Below, piece by piece: positions 36,189 to 43,849 of a stretch of 64,000 nt of DNA (positions are counted from its first letter, which is position 1; each line of letters opens with the position of its first letter). Origin of the DNA: CATQHW01 sp965243545 (GTDB lineage Bacteria; Spirochaetota; Spirochaetia; SZUA-6; Bin103); assembly GCA_965243545.1 (NCBI GenBank), contig OZ251573.1:62001-126000 (forward strand), read 5' to 3'. A program made the translations under genes and the position numbers. The notes beneath the pieces were generated by a model. It ran no database searches and was not told the DNA's origin. It saw nothing but the letters and a program-made list of their open reading frames with translations.

Positions 36189-36929
36189 TCACCCCGCCCA
36201 CCCGGCGGCGTCATCCCCGCGCTGCAGCAGGTCGATCGCCGCCCTGAGATCGACGCGCCGTTCGTAGACGGCGGTGCCGACGATGGCGCCGGCCGCCGCC
36301 CCGCCGGCCGCGACCGCCTGCAGGTCGGCCACGGAGCCGATCCCGCCGGACAGCAGCACCGGCAGCCCGGACGCCTCGGCCGCCGCCCGGCCGCCGGCCA
36401 CGTCCGGCCCCTGCAGCATGCCGTCGCGGTCGACCGCCGTGTAGACCAGCCCGGCCAGCTGCGAGCCGCGCAGGGCGGCGGTGAGCGCGCGCTCACCGCC
36501 CGCCGACTCCGACCAGCCCCGCACCCGCACCTGTCCCCCGCGGGCATCGACCCCGCCGATCACCCGCCCCGGCCAGCGTTCGGCCCACGCCAGCACCTCC
36601 GCCGTGCGGGTGGCGAGCGCCGTGCCGGCCACCACCGCGTCGATCCCCAGGTCGATCAGCGCTTCGGCGTCCTGTTCGGTGCGGACCCCGCCGCCGACCT
36701 GCACGCGCACGTCGACCGCCTTCCGTATCCGGCCGATCACCGCGCGGTTGTCCCCCGCGCCGCGCGCGGCGTCCAGATCGACCACGTGCACCCACAGCGC
36801 TCCCTGCTCGGCGAACCGCGCCGCCACCGCGGCGGCGTCGCCGCCGTAGCGGCGCGCGCGGTCAAAGTCCCCCTGCTGCAGCTGCACGCAACGGCCGCCG
36901 AGCAGATCGATGGCGGGTACGATGAGCAC
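36189..36929 (-). CDS. hisA: HisA-type phosphoribosylformimino-aminoimidazole carboxamide ribotide isomerase
   Basis: 246 residues, TIM barrel. VPAIDLLGGRCVQLQQGDF carries the first catalytic Asp, VQVGGGVRT is the phosphate site, the second catalytic Asp is in VYTAVDRDGML, and LLSGGIGSVADLQ is the final phosphate loop. It isomerises the ribosyl moiety of ProFAR in histidine synthesis. No hisF, hisH or other his gene is in the window, which is unusual for an operonic pathway; a dual HisA/TrpF (PriA) role is conceivable but not shown. It follows the PTS IIA gene by 10 bases. Confidence 0.9.
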   Translation of the reverse strand: MLIVPAIDLLGGRCVQLQQGDFDRARRYGGDAAAVAARFAEQGALWVHVVDLDAARGAGDNRAVIGRIRKAVDVRVQVGGGVRTEQDAEALIDLGIDAVVAGTALATRTAEVLAWAERWPGRVIGGVDARGGQVRVRGWSESAGGERALTAALRGSQLAGLVYTAVDRDGMLQGPDVAGGRAAAEASGLPVLLSGGIGSVADLQAVAAGGAAAGAIVGTAVYERRVDLRAAIDLLQRGDDAAGWAG

Positions 36930-36939
36930 GGCGGTGCCG

Positions 36940-37392
36940 TCAGCGCACCGGATCGAACGCCTGGCTCAACGTGCGCTCGACGGTGTCCGAGTCGGCGTTC
37001 CGGTCCCACAGGCCGGCCAGGCGGCCCTGCCGGCCCAGGCGGCAGATGGCCGCCAGCACCTGCAGGTACTCCGAGCGTTGCGCGGGCGGCGTGGCAAAGA
37101 CGAACAGCAGGTGCACCGGCTGCCGGTCGACCGCGCCGAACTCGATACCGACGCGGGAGACCCCGACGGCGACCAGCAGCGACGCCAGCCCCTTCATCTC
37201 GCCGTGCGACAGCGCTATGCCGCGTCCGACCGCCGTCGAGTGCAGGCGTTCGCGGGCCACGACGGCTCGCTCTATCGCCTCCCGATTGCGGCCGCTCAGG
37301 GCCGGCCACTGGCTGATCACCTCGTGAATTGCCGCCCATTTATCGCGGCTCGAAAGATCGGGAATCACCGCAACAGAGGGGACGCGCTCCAC
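36940..37392 (-). CDS. ptsN: PTS EIIA-like protein (PtsN/nitrogen type)
   Basis: About 150 residues, the size of EIIA-Ntr/Fru domains. The phosphorylated His is in GRGIALSHGEMKGL, preceded by ERLHSTAVG, and the later strand VHLLFVFATPP is typical. Such proteins signal carbon/nitrogen or potassium status rather than transport sugar when no EIIBC is around. No permease gene is adjacent. The start is a GTG, most likely 37392 (a second GTG at 37368); the frame above is a shadow of the peroxiredoxin gene. It lies 10 bases upstream of hisA. Confidence 0.82.
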   Translation of the reverse strand: MERVPSVAVIPDLSSRDKWAAIHEVISQWPALSGRNREAIERAVVARERLHSTAVGRGIALSHGEMKGLASLLVAVGVSRVGIEFGAVDRQPVHLLFVFATPPAQRSEYLQVLAAICRLGRQGRLAGLWDRNADSDTVERTLSQAFDPVR

Positions 37393-37459
37393 CGTACTGC
37401 GGACGATACACCGGACCGGCCGCGCGCACAAACGGCGCGCCGCCGGTCCGGACACCGGC

Positions 37460-37520
37460 TTGCCACGCGGGTCCGGTTGCGCTATCGTCAGGGAAGAGCC
37501 GGGCCCGCGCGCGGCCCGGC
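37460..37520 (+). promoter_or_regulatory. Promoter and leader hairpin of the peroxiredoxin gene
   Basis: TTGCCA (37460-37465) and TATCGT (37483-37488) lie 17 bases apart. About ten bases after the expected start site, gccgggcc (37498-37505) and ggcccggc (37513-37520) form a perfect 8-bp stem with loop cgcgcgc, ending three bases before the aggagg ribosome site (37524-37529). Confidence 0.5.
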
Positions 37521-37536
37521 TGCAGGAGGACATCGA

Positions 37537-38196
<660 letters not shown>

Positions 38197-38288
38197 CGCA
38201 GGGGAATCGGCGCCGGCTTGCCCCGGCGGGCGGGCCGGCGTACCATGAAGAGACCGCGCGCGTGCGTCCGCCGCGCACGCGCCGAATC

Positions 38289-38362
38289 GGGGGCGTAGCT
38301 CAGTTGGCTAGAGCGCGTGAATGGCATTCACGAGGTCGTGGGTTCGATTCCCGTCGCCTCCA
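38289..38362 (+). tRNA. tRNA-Ala (anticodon GGC)
   Basis: A 74-nt tRNA. The acceptor stem is GGGGGCG paired with CGCCTCC (one G-U), the discriminator is A, the D-arm is GCTCAGTTGGCTAGAGC, the anticodon stem CGTGA/TCACG encloses ATGGCAT (anticodon GGC), and the T-arm is GTGGGTTCGATTCCCGT. CCA is not encoded. An aldolase gene's ATG begins four bases after the discriminator. Confidence 0.95.
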
Positions 38363-38366
38363 TCCG

Positions 38367-39110
38367 ATGACAGAACCGATCAAGGAAGCGTTGGCGGCCG
38401 GCCGGCCGTCGCTCGGCTCGTGGCTCAACCTGGGCTCGCCGCTGGCGGCGGAGGTGATGGCGTCCGCCGGGTACTCGTGGCTGGTGGTCGACGCCGAGCA
38501 TACCGCCTTCGACGTCGGCCTGATCGCCCACACCTTCCGCGCCATAGAGGCGCGCGGCGCGGTGCCGCTGGCCCGCATCTGGGAACACGACCCGGTCACC
38601 ATCGGCCGCGTCCTGGACGCCGGCGCGTACGGTCTGGTGATCCCGCACGTCAGCACGCCGGAGCAGGCGCGGGCGATCGTCTCCGCCATGCGCTACCCGC
38701 CGGCCGGCGCGCGCTCACAGGGGACCGGGCGGTGCGTGGCGCTGGCGGACGACTACCGGCAACGCGCCAATGACTTCCTGCTGTGCATCCCGCAGATCGA
38801 AGATCTGCAAGGGATCGACAACGCGGAGGCCATCGCCCGCGTCGACGGCGTCGACATCGGCTTTCTGGGGCCGGGCGACCTGGCGCTCTCCATGGGCGTC
38901 GCCGCCGGCGATCCCGCGCACGAAGCGGCGCTGCAGCGGTTCCGGGAGGGGTGCGCGCGGGCCGGCGTGCCGTGCGGCATGCCGGTGCCGAACCCAGCCG
39001 ACGTCCCGCGCCGCCTGCGCGAAGGGTTCCTGTTCATCGACATAGCCAGCGACCTGCGGTTCACCGATTCCGCGGCGCGCGCGGCGTTGGCGCAAGCGCG
39101 CTCAGGGTAA
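38367..39110 (+). CDS. HpcH/HpaI-family aldolase (2-keto-3-deoxy acid type)
   Basis: 247 residues, TIM barrel. The beginning IKEALAAGRPSLGSWLNLGSP is the normal start of the family. The catalytic His/Arg region and metal site follow: WLVVDAEHTAFD, GAYGLVIPHVSTPEQA, CIPQIEDLQGIDNAEAI (metal Glu) and IGFLGPGDLALSMG (metal Asp). These class II enzymes cleave 2-keto-3-deoxy sugar acids or related hydroxy-oxo acids to pyruvate. The ATG lies four bases after tRNA-Ala, leaving no space for a promoter or ribosome site; the message would come from tRNA read-through and processing. Confidence 0.9.
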   Translation: MTEPIKEALAAGRPSLGSWLNLGSPLAAEVMASAGYSWLVVDAEHTAFDVGLIAHTFRAIEARGAVPLARIWEHDPVTIGRVLDAGAYGLVIPHVSTPEQARAIVSAMRYPPAGARSQGTGRCVALADDYRQRANDFLLCIPQIEDLQGIDNAEAIARVDGVDIGFLGPGDLALSMGVAAGDPAHEAALQRFREGCARAGVPCGMPVPNPADVPRRLREGFLFIDIASDLRFTDSAARAALAQARSG

Positions 39111-39164
39111 GCGGAGCAGGGGGCGGGCGGACTTCCGGCGCGCCTCTCGACAGCCGGGCGCCGT

Positions 39165-39452
39165 TCAGCGCCGTTTGCGCTGGAACAGTGGATAGATCTT
39201 GGACGACAGGTCGAGCTTGCGGTCGACCAGCTTGATCACCCGCCCGTAGACGAAGAACGACCCGGCCAGCCCGCCCAGGGTAAAGACCACCAGCAGCACC
39301 GAGGCGACCCCCTGCGGGACCACCCCCCGTTGGGTGAGCCAGCCGGCCAGCACGATGGATATCAGGACCACCACCACCATCATCGCCAGCGAGAACACGG
39401 TGGCGGCCACCATGAAGACGGCCGTGTTCAGAGCCTTGTTGTTGCTGTTCAT
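39165..39452 (-). CDS. Small two-helix membrane protein downstream of lspA
   Basis: 95 residues. Two hydrophobic helices (about 9-38, TAVFMVAATVFSLAMMVVVVLISIVLAGWL, and about 50-70) flank a short loop; the tail is basic (KLVDRKLDLSSKIYPLFQRKRR). No motif tells the function. The start overlaps the lspA stop by ATGA, so the two are coexpressed; a helper of the signal peptidase or an unrelated inner-membrane protein are both possible. Confidence 0.65.
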   Translation of the reverse strand: MNSNNKALNTAVFMVAATVFSLAMMVVVVLISIVLAGWLTQRGVVPQGVASVLLVVFTLGGLAGSFFVYGRVIKLVDRKLDLSSKIYPLFQRKRR

Positions 39453-40024
39453 GTCCTCTCCTCCGGCGGACGCTCCCCGCCGGCCGGCTGTTCCCGGTCC
39501 GCCGGACGCCGTTCCCGCGAACCCGGCGACCGCGCCAGCGATGTCGCGAGCAGCAGGATGCTGGCGATCACGACGGTCGAGTCGGCCAAGTTGAAGGTCG
39601 GAAACCGGCTGAAGCCCAGGATGCCGTAGAACTTCACGTCCACGAAGTCGACCACCCCGTCCGGGCGGACGATGCGGTCGACGTAGTTGCCGATGCCGCC
39701 GCCCATGATCGCCGCCAGCAGCCAGCGCTGCAAGCGGGACAGATCGGCGCTGGTAACGTAATAGACGCCGATCAGGAGAATCGCCGCCAGCGGCGCGATC
39801 AGCAGCAGCACGCGGCGCAGGTCGTCCGGGATGCCCCGGCCGATGCTGAAGGCTATGGCGGTGTTGTGCACGTAGGTGAAGCGCACGACGTCGCCGATCA
39901 CGGAGACCGGACGCTCCAGCGGCAGGGTGGCGACCACGATCAGCTTGACGATCTGGTCGGCCGCCGCCACCGCCGGCGCCAGGAGCAGCGGCAGGTAACG
40001 GCCGCCGGCGTTCGCGGTGCTCAC
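39449..40024 (-). CDS. lspA: Lipoprotein signal peptidase (signal peptidase II)
   Basis: 191 residues, four membrane helices. The catalytic aspartates are in GNYVDRIVRPDGVVDFVDV and FPTFNLADSTV, and the N-terminal helix has ADQIVKLIVVATLPLE. It removes signal peptides from prolipoproteins after Lgt has modified the cysteine. The start is a GTG at 40024 overlapping the Nif3 stop as GTGA; the frame further up is only a shadow. The C-terminal tail (about 25 residues, charged) extends past the last helix. lgt is in the same window, 8 kb away. Confidence 0.94.
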   Translation of the reverse strand: MSTANAGGRYLPLLLAPAVAAADQIVKLIVVATLPLERPVSVIGDVVRFTYVHNTAIAFSIGRGIPDDLRRVLLLIAPLAAILLIGVYYVTSADLSRLQRWLLAAIMGGGIGNYVDRIVRPDGVVDFVDVKFYGILGFSRFPTFNLADSTVVIASILLLATSLARSPGSRERRPADREQPAGGERPPEERT

Positions 40025-40803
40025 AGGCCGGTCGGCAGGTCGATGAAGGTGGTGGCCAGCTCGGTGTGAGCGGCGACGTGCTCCATCATGGCGCGTACGC
40101 CCCACGTCTCCGTCGCGTAGTGGCCGGCGAAGACGACGTTGATGCCGGCCTCCAGCGCCTGGTGGTACACCTCGTGGGAGGCGTCGCCGGTGACGTACAG
40201 GTCGAGCCCGGCGGCGATCGCCTGATCGACGATGCGCGTGCCGCCGCCCGAAACCAGCCCCACGGTGCGGATGCGCTCGGCGCCGAACGGCAGCACCGCC
40301 GAGCACCGCTCCCGGCCGCCGAACGGGGCGGCCAGCAGCTCGTCGAGGGTGGCGCCTCCGGGGTAGCGCGCCGCCGGAACGCGGCCGGCCACGCCGATGT
40401 CGACGCCGTGGTAGCGGCCGAACGGCCGGCAATCGGTGAGCCCCAGCGCGGCGGCCATGCCGGCGTTGTTGCCGAGCTGCGGGTGCGCGTCGAGCGGCAG
40501 GTGCACGGCGTACAGGGCAAGGCCGTGTTCCAGCAGCGTGCGGATGCGCCGGAACAGGCCGCCGGTAATGGTGACCTGACCGCCCCAGAACAGGCCGTGG
40601 TGGGCGAACAGCAGCTGCGCGCCCTGGTCGGCGGCGCGGCGCAGCACCTCCAGCCCGCTGTCGACCGCGAACGCCACGCGTTCGACGCGGGCGTCCTCCG
40701 CGCCCACCTGCAAGCCGTTCGGCGCCGAGTCGGCCGCGTCGGCCGGCTGCATCGGCGTGATGAGCGCGTCGCGGACGAATGCGTCGAAGTCGCTGATCAG
40801 CAA
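40021..40803 (-). CDS. Nif3-like dinuclear metal-centre protein (GTP cyclohydrolase I type 2 homologue)
   Basis: 260 residues. Metal ligands are in LLFAHHGLFWGG (HHG), HLPLDAHPQLGNNAG and the C-terminal FAGHYATETWGV. Early segment APNGLQVG is the family hallmark. These hexameric proteins bind two metals; the function is undefined, though some have been called type 2 GTP cyclohydrolases. It is short (no inserted PII-like domain of long homologues). It heads the three-gene lspA operon and is followed with GTGA overlap by lspA. Confidence 0.9.
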   Translation of the reverse strand: MLISDFDAFVRDALITPMQPADAADSAPNGLQVGAEDARVERVAFAVDSGLEVLRRAADQGAQLLFAHHGLFWGGQVTITGGLFRRIRTLLEHGLALYAVHLPLDAHPQLGNNAGMAAALGLTDCRPFGRYHGVDIGVAGRVPAARYPGGATLDELLAAPFGGRERCSAVLPFGAERIRTVGLVSGGGTRIVDQAIAAGLDLYVTGDASHEVYHQALEAGINVVFAGHYATETWGVRAMMEHVAAHTELATTFIDLPTGL

Positions 40804-40867
40804 GGGGCGGCAGTATAGCGGATGCGGCCGTTCCTCAACCGGCGCGCGCCGCTCATCCGCCGGTGAT

Positions 40868-41152
40868 TCAGACGCCGACCGGATCCTGCACGCGCTCGGC
40901 GACCCGGTCGATCACGGCGGCGGTGACGTAGCCCGGACTCTGCAGCTTGGCCTTGATCTCGGCGACCAGATCGGCCCGCACGTCAGGGCTGTTGTGAGCG
41001 ATCTCCACCGCGGCGTAGAGGTCGCCTACCGACCGGGCTTCCGGCGAGAGGGTGACCGAGTCGGCGGCGTTCGAAGGCGGGGTTGGCGTAGTCCGGTCGA
41101 TGCCCTTGAGACCGGAGACCGGATCGATTGAACCGAGGGGGTCGACGGCCAT
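40868..41152 (-). CDS. flgM: Anti-sigma-28 factor FlgM, spirochaete-type
   Basis: 94 residues. After a flexible N-terminus (VDPLGSIDPVSGLKGID) comes the FlgM domain: DSVTLSPEAR, then NSPDVRADLVAEIKAKLQSPGY and a final VIDRVAERVQD. The IDP-start and the DVR...EIKxKLxxPxY pattern are those of FlgM-like proteins I associate with spirochaetes; it would bind and inhibit the flagellar sigma factor FliA until it is exported. Ribosome site aaggag eight bases before ATG 41152 fixes the start. No other flagellar gene is in the window, unlike the flgM-flgKL clusters elsewhere. Confidence 0.8.
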   Translation of the reverse strand: MAVDPLGSIDPVSGLKGIDRTTPTPPSNAADSVTLSPEARSVGDLYAAVEIAHNSPDVRADLVAEIKAKLQSPGYVTAAVIDRVAERVQDPVGV

Positions 41153-41213
41153 TTTGAGTGCTCCTTCCCTCGCGCATGCCGATGAGCGGCAGCACGTGTT
41201 CTCGGACCTCCCC

Positions 41214-41288
41214 CTCCCCTGAGGCGCGCCGGCAACCATCAGGGGAGCCGACGCGCGCCACTCTGCCGGATGCGCGGGATGCCGTCAA
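41214..41288 (-). promoter_or_regulatory. flgM promoter and inverted repeat in its leader
   Basis: On the minus strand TTGACG (41288-41283) and CAGAGT (41265-41260) are 17 bases apart. Downstream in the presumed leader, ctcccctga (41214-41222) and tcaggggag (41239-41247) form a perfect 9-bp stem around a 16-base loop. The leader is about 100 bases, long for this genome. Confidence 0.45.
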
Positions 41289-41333
41289 CCCCCGGTCGGA
41301 CGGCGCTCGAACGGCGCTCCGGCGCCGGCCGGC

Positions 41334-42083
41334 TCAGCTGCGCCAGCCGCCGGCGACCTTGAGATTCTCTCCGGTGACGTAGGCGGCCTCCCGCCGCAGG
41401 AAGAACTCGACCGCGCCGTTGAGGTCGGCGTACGTGCCGTAGCGGCCCTTGGGGATCGCCGCCGGTCCGCCAGGCGGTTTGCTGACCGAGTTCTCCATGA
41501 TCCCCGGCGACACCGCGTTGACGGTGACGTCGCAGCCGGCGGTCGCCGCCGCCAGGCTTTTGGTCAGGATCAGGACGCCGGTCTTGCCGACCATGTACGG
41601 CGCCAGCGTCGGTTGCGGGGACAGTTTGTCGGCGGCCGAGTCGGCGATGTTGACGATGCGCCCGTACCCGCGGCGGCGCATGTGCGGCAGCGCCGCCCGG
41701 CAGACCAGAAAGGCGGCGGTCACCGTGGTCCGTATGGCGTAGTCCCACTCGGCCGGCTCCACCCGTTCGATCGGCTTTACCTGAAAGGTTCCGACGTTGT
41801 TCACCAACAGGTCCAGGCGGCCGCTGCGGGCGACGATCCGCTCGATCAGCGCGTTCGCGCCGCCGGGCAGGGTGAGGTCGGCGCCTTCGGCGTAGCAGCC
41901 GGCCGCGTCCCCGCCCAACCGCTCCGCCAGCGCCCGCGCTTCGGCGGCGCCGGTGTGGTAGTGCACGGCCACCGCCGCGCCGCGGCCGGCCAGGTGGGCG
42001 GCGATGGCGGCGCCGGTGCGGCGGGCGGCGCCGGTCACCAGCGCCACTTGGCCGGCGAAGGGCAGGTCCGGGCCGCCGGTCAC
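41334..42083 (-). CDS. SDR-family pteridine-reductase-like enzyme (PTR1/FolM-like)
   Basis: 249 residues. The Rossmann motif is TGAARRTGAAIAAHL, with RR in place of the usual xGIG; HYHTGAAEARALAERL follows, then LLVNNVGTF and the catalytic YMVGK. The arginine in the glycine-rich loop and the HYH-x-SA segment match trypanosomatid pteridine reductase PTR1 and bacterial FolM rather than fatty-acid reductases. It would reduce dihydrofolate or dihydrobiopterin. The GTG start at 42083 overlaps the folK stop (GTGA), placing it at the end of the folate operon, where a dihydrofolate-reductase function is expected. No folA-like gene is visible. Confidence 0.75.
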   Translation of the reverse strand: MTGGPDLPFAGQVALVTGAARRTGAAIAAHLAGRGAAVAVHYHTGAAEARALAERLGGDAAGCYAEGADLTLPGGANALIERIVARSGRLDLLVNNVGTFQVKPIERVEPAEWDYAIRTTVTAAFLVCRAALPHMRRRGYGRIVNIADSAADKLSPQPTLAPYMVGKTGVLILTKSLAAATAGCDVTVNAVSPGIMENSVSKPPGGPAAIPKGRYGTYADLNGAVEFFLRREAAYVTGENLKVAGGWRS

Positions 42084-42613
42084 GGCGTCACGCGGGCGAC
42101 GATCTGCCGGTACCGGAGCCGGGGCCGCCACGCGGCGAGCGGCCGGCCGTCGGCCGGATGGGCAAGATCGGGCGCGACGTCGAGCAGCGGGACCAGCATG
42201 AAGTCGCGCTCGGTCAGACCGGGGTGCGGGATCGTCAGGCGATGGCCTCCGCCTGTCCCCGGATCGCCTGTCCCCGGATCGCCGGTCGCCGGATCGCCGA
42301 TCACCAGGTCGCCGTACAGCAGGATGTCCAGGTCGATCGTGCGGGGGCCGTGGCGGACCGTGCGGGTGCGGCCGAGCGCCCGCTCGATCGCCTGCAGGTC
42401 GTCGAGGAGCGCGTGCGGAGCCGCGGCGGTGCGCACGGCGGCCACCAGGTTGAGGAACGGCGCTTGGTCTCTCACCCCCCACGGCCGGGTCAGATAGGTG
42501 GGCGACCTGCGGAGCAGATCGGCGGCGGCGCCAAGCCGCGCCAGGGCGCGCGCCAGGTTCGGGCGCGGGTCGATGTTCGATCCGCAGGCGATGAACGCGG
42601 TCACCGCGGTCAT
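42080..42613 (-). CDS. folK: 2-amino-4-hydroxy-6-hydroxymethyldihydropteridine pyrophosphokinase
   Basis: 177 residues. It starts MTAVTAFIACGSNIDPRPNL; SPTYLTRPWGVRDQAPFLNLV and the ATP/pterin motif RHGPRTIDLDILLYG follow, then IPHPGLTERDFMLVPLLDVAPDL. It transfers pyrophosphate from ATP to hydroxymethyl-dihydropterin. An insertion of GDP-rich repeats (GDPATGDPGTGDPGTGGG) lies in the loop between LDILLYGDLVI and HRLTIPHP, coded by 15-nt repeats. The ATG at 42613 overlaps the FolB-DHPS stop (ATGA); the frame above is shadow. Confidence 0.93.
   Translation of the reverse strand: MTAVTAFIACGSNIDPRPNLARALARLGAAADLLRRSPTYLTRPWGVRDQAPFLNLVAAVRTAAAPHALLDDLQAIERALGRTRTVRHGPRTIDLDILLYGDLVIGDPATGDPGTGDPGTGGGHRLTIPHPGLTERDFMLVPLLDVAPDLAHPADGRPLAAWRPRLRYRQIVARVTP
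42261..42305. repeat. In-frame 15-nt repeat inside folK
   Basis: Three units of 15 nt: ggatcgcctgtcccc, ggatcgccggtcgcc and ggatcgccgatcacc. They encode the GDP-x-T repeats in a surface loop. The last unit differs by one base from the last unit of the repeat in the folB part of the same operon (43835-43849). Confidence 0.88.
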
Positions 42614-43848
42614 CGGACCGCGTCCGCCGCGCCGCCCTGCGGCCGCACCGCGCGCAGCGCGGCGATCAGCTCCGGGTCGTGGGTCCGTATCCACGCCGGC
42701 CGCGCCGCCAGCAGCAGGTGGGACAGGATGATGCGGCTGGTGCGGCTCTCCTTGCGCGGGCAGTTGATCAGCACCGGGTAGCCGCGCTCCTGCAGCCGGC
42801 CGGCGGCGGCGATCGCCTGCATCTGCAGATCGACCTTGCGGTATTCGTCCAGGCCGGGATGGACGATGCCGGTATTGGGATCGACGTACAATTCCCCGGC
42901 CCCGGCGGCGCGGGCGGCGTCGGCGCGCGCCGCCAGGTCGGAGGTCATCCGTCCGGCGTCATGGGCGATCGGCGCGCTGCCCCGCATCCGCGCCGGATCG
43001 CCGTACGGCAGGTGGACCAGCGCCAGCGCCGCGCCGCACTCTCCGGCGCGGCGGCACACCTCGGCCGGGACCGGTTCGCCGGTGTAGTCGATCATCGCCG
43101 CGCCGGCGCCGAGCGCCCAGAGCGCGGTACCGGCGCTCCAGGTCTCCACGGCGGCGCGAAAGCCGCCGGCGGCAAGCTGCCGCAACGCCGGCCGCAACCG
43201 CTCGATCTCCTCGGCGCCGGTGATGTCCGGGGCGCCGGGCGACGGATTGGTCGACCGGGCGCCGAGCTCGATCAGCCCGCATCCTGCGCCGCGCAGGCGC
43301 TCGGCGCGTTCGACGATCCGTTCCGGGCCGGCCGCCACCGACTCGCTGACGCGCGACTCCGGCGACAGGTTGAGGACCCCCAGCAGCCGCGGCGGCGGAC
43401 GCGGACGGCGGCGCACCACCTCCACCGCCGCGGCCTGCGCGTCGCGGAGCGCGGCCGGCTTGCGCACGCGCACCCGCGCCTCCCGGACGCCGGGGCGGCG
43501 CAGGCACAGCCCGGCCAGCGCCTCGGCCAGCGTCTCCAGCAGACGGTGCCGGCCGCGCCGCGCCTCGGCGGCAGCCGCATCGGCCAGATCGGCGTAGTCG
43601 ATCGTGTCGGCCAGCCGGCCGCTCGCCGCCGCCGGCGCCAGATCGACCGCCATCGACAACGAGATCCTCACCTCCTGGGGCGACCGCCGTTCCCAGGGAT
43701 GGACGCCGACCACGCAGCTCACCCGCAGGTCGTCGATGGCGACCCGGTCGCCGCGCGATCCGGGATCGCCGATCCCGCCCGGATCGCCGATTCCGCAAGG
43801 ATCGCCGATCCCGCAAGGATCGCCGGTCCCGCAAGGATCGCCGGTCAC
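42610..43848 (-). CDS. folB: Dihydroneopterin aldolase (FolB) fused to a divergent dihydropteroate-synthase-like domain
   Basis: 412 residues. After a repeat-rich leader (GDPCG units), FolB covers about 35-150: AIDDLRVSCVVGVHPWERR with the catalytic Glu, TIDYADLADA, RLLETLAEALA and a KPAAL segment with the catalytic Lys. A DHPS-like TIM barrel starts at LLGVLNLSPESRVSESVAAG. Its canonical motifs are altered: GARSTNPSPGA for GGESTRPGA, VETWS for IDT, DPNTGIVHP for DPGIGFGKT and CPRKES for SRKS, though THD at the end remains. It would join two folate steps, if the second domain still binds pterin. GTG 43848 overlaps the folE stop. Confidence 0.8.
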   Translation of the reverse strand: MTGDPCGTGDPCGIGDPCGIGDPGGIGDPGSRGDRVAIDDLRVSCVVGVHPWERRSPQEVRISLSMAVDLAPAAASGRLADTIDYADLADAAAAEARRGRHRLLETLAEALAGLCLRRPGVREARVRVRKPAALRDAQAAAVEVVRRRPRPPPRLLGVLNLSPESRVSESVAAGPERIVERAERLRGAGCGLIELGARSTNPSPGAPDITGAEEIERLRPALRQLAAGGFRAAVETWSAGTALWALGAGAAMIDYTGEPVPAEVCRRAGECGAALALVHLPYGDPARMRGSAPIAHDAGRMTSDLAARADAARAAGAGELYVDPNTGIVHPGLDEYRKVDLQMQAIAAAGRLQERGYPVLINCPRKESRTSRIILSHLLLAARPAWIRTHDPELIAALRAVRPQGGAADAVR

Positions 43849-43849
43849 C
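43763..43849. repeat. In-frame 18-nt repeat at the start of the FolB-DHPS gene
   Basis: Four 18-nt units beginning ggatcgccgatcccgc (43763-43834) and a 15-nt unit ggatcgccggtcacc (43835-43849) that contains the GTG start and the folE stop. They encode TGDPCG/IGDPCG units at the N-terminus. The core ggatcgccg[ga]tc is shared with the folK repeat. Confidence 0.9.
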
